From Lachancea thermotolerans CBS 6340 (lineage: Eukaryota; Ascomycota; Saccharomycetes; Saccharomycetales; Saccharomycetaceae), in contig NC_013083.1 of assembly GCF_000142805.1 (NCBI RefSeq), positions 1,612,001-1,676,000 of the forward strand: DNA of 64,000 nt, read 5' to 3'. The position numbers and the translations under genes were made by a program. The notes beneath the pieces were generated by a model. It saw nothing but the letters and a program-made list of their open reading frames with translations. It had not been told where the DNA came from and did not search any database. Positions 10,907 through 19,047 of this stretch are shown here, piece after piece (the stretch's first letter is position 1; every line of letters starts with the position of its first letter).

Positions 10907-12217
10907 TGTCCTGATATGTGGGATCCTTTTGTGTTAGGACGTGTGATGGTTTGAACGTAGACAGATCGAGTGTTATTCAGTAACACCATGGATTTTTGTG
11001 TTTACGTTTTGCCCGATCCTAACCAAGGGAGGGTAATACAGATAGCGACTATTTGTGACAAAGTGACCTATCACTGTAAGGGGTCAAGAAGGCTTTCCCG
11101 TGCTGGCAATAGGAGCCAGAGAGCTACAATGACGCGTGCACATGAACTTTCTCGATGGCATGTTTATAGGTGAGGTGGTGTTGTGCCACCTTGGAGTACT
11201 GCGAGTTTACTGGCATAATATGACAGCGCTGTCTCTCGAACTGCGTTTCACTCAAAGAACAGCGCTTCTTACCGGCGCTTTCAAACCGCACAGCCCTCAG
11301 CCCTAAATATTCACATTGTGTTCTACGGGCTACAAAAATAACTTCACTTTTGAGAGCTTGTTTACTCACCCAATTATTTTATTCCAAGAAACCAAAGCAC
11401 TTTTATCTAGGTAACAATTTAAAAGCTGCCCTCATGTTCTTAGAAACAATCGTACAAGTGCACTTTCCCCTTCAATTGCTTACTCTAGTTATTATTGGAG
11501 CGTTGGGTATTGCGGCTTGGTGGTCGGCCCGCGCTGTGCACGCGATGTGAGCCACGTCCACGGGTGGGTGCTGGCTTGTGACGCAGTCGTAGGATGTGAC
11601 CGACGGTGCGTTTTGAAGGAAGAGCGTTAAAAATCGACAGAGTGCTTGGTGACCGTTCCGGCTGATTGGCGAACTTCTTTCAGGGATGTACTACCGTGCA
11701 GGTTTCGCTTACGTTGAATTCAAGCAATTGAATCGCCGCAATTGCAGCGCGCTCGCTCGGGAACGCGTGATCTTGTTTAGTAGCCACCGCTGCAGGATTT
11801 CGCCCGAAGCGTTATTACTCAGGCCGTGAGCAACGCGCCGCTCCAAGCGCTCCGGAACAACTGGAGGCCGCTGACGGACGCCCTTTCACTCATATTTCGT
11901 GTCAGGTGATGTTATATGAAGTAAGGTGGTTAAAGTTCGCCTCGCTAGTAGCAGCAGTCCTTGCAGAGGCAGTGGATTACAGAGCAGCTGGTATTAGCAC
12001 ACACCAAGTGCTCCTCGGACAAGCGCTTTACCGAGGGCAAATTGATGCTTTTCTGCTGCTTGGAGATCGATGTGTCACTGTTTACGTAGAGACTTTGTTT
12101 CTGGTTTCGAAAACTCAGAACAAAGTGGTCCCCTCCTTGGTATCATACAAAATGGCAAAGCCAGGACCAGGGCAACTACAGCACAAGTAACACAGCCGAA
12201 AGCGTCTAAGATACAAG
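10907..12217. other. TUB2/YPT1 divergent intergenic region, 1.3 kb
   Basis: Unusually long for this gene-dense window. It must hold both promoters. Open frames here are short and I recognise none; one 38-codon frame encoding a possible membrane peptide is listed separately. I found no tRNA A/B-box pair and no splice signal trio. Confidence 0.5.
11434..11550 (+). CDS. Possible 38-residue membrane micropeptide
   Basis: A short ATG frame in the TUB2/YPT1 spacer. It encodes an N-terminal amphipathic stretch, one clear hydrophobic segment (LQLLTLVIIGALGIAAWW, about residues 13-30) and a short tail SARAVHAM. The shape is that of small single-pass membrane subunits, but I recognise no family. Length and position are compatible with chance. 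Confidence 0.2.
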   Translation: MFLETIVQVHFPLQLLTLVIIGALGIAAWWSARAVHAM

Positions 12218-12832
12218 ATGAACAGCGAATATGACTACTTGTTTAAGCTTCTGCTGATCGGAGATTCAGGTGTGGGCAAATCCTGTCTATTGTTGAGGTT
12301 TTCCGATGACACGTACACGAACGATTACATTTCCACAATTGGGGTGGATTTCAAGATCAAGACCGTGGAGCTCGACGGCAAGACCGTGAAACTGCAGATT
12401 TGGGACACAGCCGGCCAGGAACGGTTCAGAACCATCACCTCGTCGTACTACAGAGGTGCTCACGGTATCATCATTGTGTATGATGTGACGGATCACGACT
12501 CGTTCAACGACGTTAAGATGTGGCTGCAAGAGATCGACCGCTACGCTACAGCGGGGGTGCTGAAACTAATGGTGGGTAACAAGAGCGATCTGCAAGACAA
12601 GCGGATGGTCGAGTACGACGTGGCAAAGGAGTTTGCGGACTCGCTGCAGATCCCATTCTTGGAGACCAGTGCTCTGGACTCGTCCAACGTGGAGGAGGCG
12701 TTCTTGACCATGGCTAAGCAGATCAAGGAGAGCATGGCGCAGCAGCACAAGGACACTGGAAAGAAGGACGACAAGGCGAACGTCAACCTCAAGGGCCAGA
12801 GTCTGTCGAACGCCTCAGGCGGGTGCTGCTGA
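12218..12832 (+). CDS. YPT1: Rab1-type GTPase Ypt1
   Basis: A 204-residue Rab GTPase. All G motifs are present: P-loop GDSGVGKS (15-22), switch I Thr in [17 protein letters not shown] (62-68), NKSD (121-124) and ETSAL. The C-terminus GGCC carries the two cysteines that are geranylgeranylated. It is near-identical to S. cerevisiae Ypt1 (YFL038C), which regulates ER-to-Golgi and intra-Golgi traffic and autophagy. It lies between TUB2 and ACT1 as in S. cerevisiae, except that SND2, a chromosome XII gene, is interleaved before ACT1. Confidence 0.97.
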   Translation: MNSEYDYLFKLLLIGDSGVGKSCLLLRFSDDTYTNDYISTIGVDFKIKTVELDGKTVKLQIWDTAGQERFRTITSSYYRGAHGIIIVYDVTDHDSFNDVKMWLQEIDRYATAGVLKLMVGNKSDLQDKRMVEYDVAKEFADSLQIPFLETSALDSSNVEEAFLTMAKQIKESMAQQHKDTGKKDDKANVNLKGQSLSNASGGCC

Positions 12833-12927
12833 AGGAGACGAAGAGGAGACGGGGCTCCAGTATGTTGTTTGTTTGACGTGTATACTTGCGACTTGAAATA
12901 CAAAGGCCTGTTATGTGGTCGAAATTC

Positions 12928-13449
12928 CTACTTATACTTGTAGCGGATCTTGTCGGCGTTCTTGTCGCGCTTGGTCTGTCTTTTGGACTTGGCCGGCGCG
13001 CTGGCTGGCGCGCCGGCGCTGGGCGCTTGTGCGTTGCGCATGCCGCCCAGCATGGGGCCCGCGGCGCCCTTGATCTTGTAGCCGAGGTACACTGGCACCA
13101 GGAGCATCACATACCAGAACTTCGAGGTGTTGAAGACAGCGTGGCCGACGTCCGCGAACAGCGACAAGTATACGATGTCGAACATCCATTCGGTGAGGCC
13201 CTCCTGGTTGAGGTCCATTCCCTCGCGCACAACCCTGCCATCCGCGTCGAACTTTGGCCTCCCGCCCTTTTCGAGCATGTACACGCACGCAGCAGCAGGT
13301 GCATGGAACGCGATGAGCTTGAACCAGCTGCCTCCAGATAGCAGCAGCCGGACGGCGGCGAGCGCCAGGATGGCGCCGGCGACGGTGTACAGCCGTTTCA
13401 GCACTGCTGCATTGGTGTGAGCTTGTTTCTTGGATGCTTTGCCAGCCAT
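12928..13449 (-). CDS. SND2: Snd2/Env10 (TMEM208 family) ER membrane protein
   Basis: A 173-residue polytopic protein. The start MAGKASKKQAHTNAAVLKRLY at 13449 fits the yeast family; a longer upstream in-frame extension lacks family support. Hydrophobic segments lie near residues 22-38 and 43-60, with a further pair near 90-130. The C-terminus is Ala/Pro-rich then strongly basic (KSKRQTKRDKNADKIRYKYK). Snd2 (YLR065C) acts in the SRP-independent SND targeting route to the ER. It sits between YPT1 and ACT1, showing the merged VI/XII ancestral order. It is GC-rich compared with its neighbours. Confidence 0.88.
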   Translation of the reverse strand: MAGKASKKQAHTNAAVLKRLYTVAGAILALAAVRLLLSGGSWFKLIAFHAPAAACVYMLEKGGRPKFDADGRVVREGMDLNQEGLTEWMFDIVYLSLFADVGHAVFNTSKFWYVMLLVPVYLGYKIKGAAGPMLGGMRNAQAPSAGAPASAPAKSKRQTKRDKNADKIRYKYK

Positions 13450-14177
13450 TGTGCGTGTTAAATCGAGCAGTGCAATGGTTGTCCGTGATCCTGCCCTTGG
13501 TTCAACAGAAGCCAATTTTTCACCACCTGCAAGCCTTCCTTACGAGAGCACTGCGAAAAGTGGAGCCGCGCCGCCGGCTCGCAAAGCAAGATAAGCCCAC
13601 CCCGCACGATACGCCAAGCAGCGGACACGTACGCCCGGCTTCACAGGCTCGCGTGGCCTACGCTTCACACGTATACGGGCGTGAGCACCTCATTTCTCAT
13701 TATGTACGAAAGTGACACCGCCGTGCGTGTACCCACCGTGCCCACAACGCACCGTTGGTGCTCTCCGAGCACGTCTCCGCCCGCGCTGGGTGCAATTCGG
13801 TTGGGAATAACAGTTGAGCAGCAACTGCCGCTAGCCTCACGGGTCCGAGCAGCGTTCCGGGGCCTCACGCCTCTGCGAGGAGTAGAAGGAGCGCGTTTGC
13901 CGAGCAGCGCTCAGCCAGCGCCTCTTCAATGGGCCCACGCGTCCTCCACGGTTCCTAGTCTCGGCCTCGCTTACCACAGTGCGTCGATCGTCACCCATCG
14001 CTCCCGCTTATATAAGCGGGTACGAAGCGGTGTGTGCCGGGTAACATCGGCGCGGTGCGTTTGAAATTTTTTTGGATCCAATGGCACAGGTTATAAAACT
14101 TGCCACCATACACATCACAAGTTCCTGGTCTAGTGTGAACTCGACAAGCCGAACAAGAGACTTTTATAAACAAAACA
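13450..14177. promoter_or_regulatory. SND2/ACT1 divergent promoter
   Basis: 728 bp with GC-rich sequence. On the ACT1 side there is an 18-bp perfect palindrome (CCCGCTTATATAAGCGGG, 14003-14020), a Reb1-like CGGGTAA at 14038-14044 and a TATAAA at 14092-14097, 81 bp before the ACT1 ATG. TATA and Reb1 sites are typical of strong yeast promoters; factor binding is inferred. Confidence 0.6.
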
Positions 14178-15971
14178 ATGGATTCTGGTATGTTTGGAAA
14201 CGGATTACGACGGGGGCATAGGAGCAGAAGTGCGGCGCCGCAACAGCGGTGCGAATCGTGCCCGAGGGGCGGACACTAGTGAGTGTACGTGGCTTGTTTT
14301 TTTCGGGGAATTGCGTGCGATTGAGGGCCGGTGTGCGCGCGCCAGGGGTATGCCTACGACTTACGAGCAATGGGTGCTCGAGACACGCGTGCGCGTGCAT
14401 GGATCGACGGAAACCGCAAGGTCACTAGTGGCGTTCTAGAAGATTGAGAGTTTACAGCAGCTGCGAGCGCGTCAGGACGCTTTTCAGAGGGAATAATGCG
14501 GCGCCGCGTGGCTACGGCCGCGTTCTGCGTGCTACGCGTGTCGTCGCGCGACCTGGTTCGTGCTATCTGGCCGTTCCATGCCAGTTGCGCTCGCGCTATC
14601 GCTGCACCGAGATCAACGAAAACGAGCCCCTATTTTATCAGTAGCGTACGCTTTTTTTGGCAGTTCCTAATCGGGTAGGCCCAAGAAAAACCCGGGTACT
14701 TCGGACGGGTAACTATAATAGGCACGTGATACGCACGTGCGCCTGTGCATTGTGTGACGCACACGCTTGTCGGCTCTTATCTCTCCCCGCTCACTATCAT
14801 GCTCCCCCTACCCTTACTATTCGGTCTTACTAACGCGTATCCCGTATGTGCAGAGGTTGCTGCTCTAGTTATTGACAACGGTTCCGGTATGTGCAAGGCC
14901 GGTTTCGCCGGTGACGACGCCCCACGTGCCGTCTTCCCATCTATCGTGGGTAGACCAAGACACCAGGGTATCATGGTCGGGATGGGTCAGAAGGACTCCT
15001 ACGTCGGTGACGAGGCTCAGTCCAAGAGAGGTATCTTGACCCTGCGTTACCCTATCGAGCACGGTATCGTCACCAACTGGGACGACATGGAGAAGATCTG
15101 GCATCACACCTTCTACAACGAGCTGAGAGTGGCCCCAGAGGAGCACCCAGTCTTGTTGACCGAGGCCCCAATGAACCCTAAGTCCAACAGAGAGAAGATG
15201 ACTCAGATCCTGTTCGAGACCTTCAACGTTCCAGCCTTCTACGTCTCCATCCAGGCCGTCTTGTCCCTGTACTCCTCCGGTAGAACCACCGGTATCGTCT
15301 TGGACTCCGGTGACGGTGTTACTCACGTTGTGCCAATCTACGCCGGTTTCTCCTTGCCTCACGGTATCTTGAGAATCGACTTGGCTGGTAGAGACATGAC
15401 CGACTACTTGATGAAGATCTTGAGTGAGCGTGGCTACTCTTTCTCCACTACCGCCGAGAGAGAAATCGTGCGTGACATCAAGGAGAAGTTGTGCTACGTC
15501 GCCTTGGACTTCGAGCAAGAGATGCAGACCGCTGCCCAGTCCTCTGCCATCGAGAAGTCTTACGAGTTGCCTGACGGCCAAGTCATCACCATCGGTAACG
15601 AGAGATTCAGAGCCCCAGAGGCCCTGTTCCACCCAAGTCTGCTGGGTCTGGAAGCTGCTGGTATCGACCAGACTGCTTACAACTCTATCATGAAGTGTGA
15701 CGTCGACGTCCGTAAGGAGTTGTACGGTAATATCGTCATGTCTGGTGGTACCACCATGTTCCCAGGTATTGCCGAGAGAATGCAGAAGGAGATCACTGCA
15801 TTGGCTCCATCCTCCATGAAGGTGAAGATCATTGCCCCACCAGAGAGAAAGTACTCTGTCTGGATCGGTGGTTCTATTTTGGCTTCTTTGACCACTTTCC
15901 AACAGATGTGGATCTCGAAGCAAGAGTACGACGAAAGCGGACCTTCTATCGTCCACCTCAAGTGTTTCTAA
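14178..15971 (+). CDS. ACT1: Actin, spliced
   Basis: Exon 1 (14178-14187) encodes MDS plus one base. Exon 2 (14854-15971) continues [20 protein letters not shown]. The product is 375 residues, the standard actin length, ending in IVHLKCF. Codon use is extremely biased, as expected for a very abundant protein. The intron position inside codon 4 is the same as in S. cerevisiae ACT1 (YFL039C). Actin forms cortical patches and cables for endocytosis and polarised growth. The gene is convergent with the YFL040W-type transporter, as on S. cerevisiae VI-L. Confidence 0.99.
14188..14853 (+). other. ACT1 intron (666 nt)
   Basis: Donor GTATGT at 14188-14193, branch site TACTAAC at 14828-14834, acceptor CAG at 14851-14853. 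From memory the S. cerevisiae intron is about half this length. The 3' half contains a Reb1-like CGGGTAA (14706-14712) and two CACGTG boxes near 14723 and 14734, motifs more usual in promoters. Confidence 0.96.
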
Positions 15972-16439
15972 GCATCTTTGGGGACCTAATGGAAACAAGG
16001 ATGAAGCTTTCGGTGGTGCCTTCGTCCTTACTTGCGATTTTTTTTGACCTGATAGGGATAAAGGAAAACCATTCACCAATATATACTATTAGTAGCGTGA
16101 ATTTGACAGAAAATATTGTTTTGACACCCGCCTGAGGCTTCGATGTTGGCCAAGACGCCAATCTTCCCCTCTGCTTGAATACATATTGACAGCTTAATGT
16201 CACGATATTAAAAAACAACATAAAAAAGTCCGAAGTAACATGTTTTATGTTTAGGTTCGAGGCGGTTTAAAAGCAAAAGGCTATGATTGAAACGCTTGTT
16301 TTTCCCAATTGCAAATGAATGATCTTGAATTCTGGCACGTTCAAACTAATTGAGTGGTGCAGCTTGCCGCCAAGTCCTTTTAACTTTTGAACTTGCTCTA
16401 TAGTCTATATATTTTCGTAATGTTAATGTCAATAACGTC
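15972..16439. terminator. ACT1/YFL040W shared 3' region
   Basis: 468 bp between convergent genes, AT-rich with T runs and TATATA-type efficiency elements near 16080. Both transcripts must end here. No gene is visible. Confidence 0.4.
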
Positions 16440-17948
16440 CTAACTGGTTACAGGTGACGGCGCGGAGGACCTTGTATCACTCTCGTCGGAATACTTCTCT
16501 TTTTCGCCTAACTCAATTTCAATGGCTGGTTTCCTGAAGATCTGTTTTATCTGATCCTCGCTAAGTCCTTTAGTTTCGGGAAACCATACCGCAACCACTA
16601 TCGAGAGAAGAACGGTTGTTGATCCTAATAGGACAAATGTTATCCATTTGATTTTGCGCAGCAGCAAAGGAGTGGTGAACGTGAGGCAGGAATTTAAAAA
16701 CCAGCTAGCTGCCATACACAATGCCATTCCTTTTGACCTCGCGTCTCGTGGTAGAACTTCGCTGCTGTAAAGCCATGCACAGCAAGACAATGTGGATGCG
16801 AACAGTGCCACAAACAAGAAGCACAGTGCCAAAATTAAGAAGCCAGGAGCTCCTGTTATCTCCCACACAATAGTCGCGTTACCATTGACGGGCAGCACGC
16901 TATGACCAAACCAGCCCATTATTGCTCCCATTAATGCCATGATAAAGCCAAGAGAAAGCCCTCCAAATGAAACGACAGCTTTCCGCTCAAGGCGATCTAA
17001 TAAAGCTATAGGAATGCAGGTAAAGACCACATTGATGAAGTATGGCACTGAAGCGGCTGCAAGTTTCGTCCCGCCTCGCAGCCCTATCATCTCGCAAATG
17101 TAAACAATATAAAACATCAGGATATTGATGCCGCATGCTTGAACCAGAACTTGCACAGTTACGCCAACAGCCATGTGCTTTCGAAGAGTCCCCGAAAAAA
17201 GGTCACCGTAGCTTATTTTCTGGGAACCACCATAAAGTTCCAAAATGTCAATTTTGGTTACGGGCGCCGCATCCACTTCTTCTCTATCATGATTCTCAAT
17301 AACGCCAGAATTCTGGAGAATAGTGCGCGCTTGATCATACCTCCCATGCGATGCTAGCCATTTTGGAGACTCCAATAGCGAGAACGAAAGCACAAGCAGC
17401 AAAAGAGCTGGAACCATCTCCAGACCCCATGCGATTCGAAATGAATACTGATGTTCGAAATAGTTTAGAAGGAAACAAACGAAAAAGACAACCAGGATGG
17501 CTGAAGTTAAAGCAAGTTGCACAACTGACGTCGCTAGACCTCTCCTCTGCTCAGGAACGACTTCCCCGATGTATACCGGGAGGAGCACAGAAAAAGAACC
17601 CACTGCAATCCCCCGAATAAATCTTCCTGCAATTAGCATCCATACGTTGAGAACTGCTGCTGATATTATTGACCCTATAATCCAGATAAGGGCTAAGACT
17701 CGAAATGTGGGCGCTCTTCCTAACTTGTCCGTCATTATACCAAAAAGAATACATCCCACAAGCCCTCCAACCGGATTGGCCCCAGTGATCAAACCCTGCA
17801 AAGCAGGACCTGGAAAGTTAAAATATTGATTAAAATAGCTGGAAGTCAGGAACACGGTCATTGAAGACACATCCATACCGAGGATGGTACCTGCAACTGC
17901 CACGGTTCCAATTATTTTCCCAAAACCGTAGTCTGGATTTCGTTTCAT
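16440..17948 (-). CDS. Sugar-porter family transporter, YFL040W-like
   Basis: A 502-residue major facilitator with about 12 hydrophobic segments. Sugar-porter signatures are present but altered: DKLGRAP after TM2, a PEQRRG-type loop motif, LLESPKWL after TM6, and PETKGLSEDQIKQIF after TM12. The S. cerevisiae syntenic gene YFL040W encodes an uncharacterised transporter of this family, and its place beside ACT1 supports orthology. The substrate is unknown. The QQxxG motif of glucose carriers is replaced by VLVQACGINILMF, so transport of an ordinary hexose should not be assumed. Confidence 0.85.
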   Translation of the reverse strand: MKRNPDYGFGKIIGTVAVAGTILGMDVSSMTVFLTSSYFNQYFNFPGPALQGLITGANPVGGLVGCILFGIMTDKLGRAPTFRVLALIWIIGSIISAAVLNVWMLIAGRFIRGIAVGSFSVLLPVYIGEVVPEQRRGLATSVVQLALTSAILVVFFVCFLLNYFEHQYSFRIAWGLEMVPALLLLVLSFSLLESPKWLASHGRYDQARTILQNSGVIENHDREEVDAAPVTKIDILELYGGSQKISYGDLFSGTLRKHMAVGVTVQVLVQACGINILMFYIVYICEMIGLRGGTKLAAASVPYFINVVFTCIPIALLDRLERKAVVSFGGLSLGFIMALMGAIMGWFGHSVLPVNGNATIVWEITGAPGFLILALCFLFVALFASTLSCCAWLYSSEVLPRDARSKGMALCMAASWFLNSCLTFTTPLLLRKIKWITFVLLGSTTVLLSIVVAVWFPETKGLSEDQIKQIFRKPAIEIELGEKEKYSDESDTRSSAPSPVTS

Positions 17949-18241
17949 TGATGAATAGCACTTGTCGTTTTACAGATTTATTTAAGTGCACTTCAAGCTT
18001 GTATACACTAGAGTAAGTATTCAGAGTCAACTATGAAGTATTTGTACTTCAATGTTTTGTGCTTTACATCTTCCCTGTCGCAGGCGTCGACGCGCGACAA
18101 AGTGATAACGTGACCTTAGCGCCAAATTGAGGTGTTTGAAATATAATCTAGGTTTTGATATACGTCGACCCACATTCGAAGAGAAATTGTGCACTTGGCA
18201 ACCAAACAGCCGGCTGTATTTCATTCATTGGCGCTACCAGG

Positions 18242-18895
18242 ATGTTCTCGTTATCACAGAGGTTCCAACAAACCAGCAACCAGGCCCTGAGCTTTGCCAT
18301 TTTTGCCGCAGCGTTTGTTGTGGCTACTTTCTGCGCTCAGCTTTACCAAGATAACGTGTTCGGACTTTCCTCGTCAATCGGCAACATTCAACCGTAAGTG
18401 AGCTGTATTGCGCCGCCTTTAAGGATGTTACTAACATGAGGCTTTTACAGGCAAATCAATGTGAGAACGAGCAGATTTTATGGATCTGTCAACGGAAGGC
18501 CTAAAGAAAACCTGAAGATTTCCTTTGACCTCGAATCGGACTTGACGCCTCTATTTAACTGGAATACGAAGCAAATTTTTGTCTACTTGACGGCTGAATA
18601 CAACGGGCTAAAGAAGCCAAGTGTCAAGAGCGAAGTTACCTTGTGGGACAGTATTATCACTGATAAAGAAGGAGCCGTCATTTCTTTGAACAACGCAAAG
18701 TCGAAATACTCTGTGTGGGACATCGAAGAGAAGCTCTCTGACAGGAACCTGACTTTCAAACTGCATTGGAATATCCAGCCATGGATAGGGCCTTTGGTGT
18801 ATGGTGAGACCAACGGCGAATCCCCCGTAACGTTGCCTCAAACCAAACCCAAAAGCCAGAGCGCGAGAACGTCTAAAAGGTCTGAGGCGGTTTAA
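18242..18895 (+). CDS. SPC3: Signal peptidase subunit Spc3, spliced
   Basis: Exon 1 (18242-18393) begins MFSLSQRFQQTSNQALSFAI and includes the single N-terminal membrane segment (about residues 16-36). Exon 2 (18451-18895) continues INVRTSRFYGS and DLTPLFNWNTKQIFVYLTAE, giving 198 residues. Spc3 is the essential lumenal-facing subunit of the ER signal peptidase complex. The ortholog is YLR066W, with SND2 (YLR065C) and PET309 (YLR067C) nearby as on chromosome XII. To my knowledge S. cerevisiae SPC3 is intronless. Without splicing, exon 2 alone would lack the membrane anchor, so the intron is needed for a working protein. Confidence 0.95.
18394..18450 (+). other. SPC3 intron (57 nt)
   Basis: Donor GTAAGT at 18394-18399 rather than the usual GTATGT, branch TACTAAC at 18429-18435, acceptor CAG at 18448-18450. 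Only about 15 nt separate branch and acceptor. The joined codon gives IQPQINVRTS, matching the family. Confidence 0.93.
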
Positions 18896-19047
18896 GTATT
18901 TACTTGTCAACGTGTGAATATTATTACAGTCATGACTACAGCGGTTTTTCGTTAATTACAAATAATATTGCCTCCTCTAAAGGGCAGCTATATGAAAATA
19001 TGGCTACTGAACTTTTGAAGTTTCAGTAGTATGCACAGGAATAATGT

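Noticed and set aside
12928-13515. Longer start for SND2 at 13515
   Set aside because: The extra 22 residues precede the family start MAGKASKKQ and have no similarity; 13449 was chosen.
14865-16079. 404-codon frame on the minus strand opposite ACT1
   Set aside because: It mirrors actin exon 2. Strong codon bias in ACT1 removes stop codons on the opposite strand; the translation is low-complexity and matches no protein.
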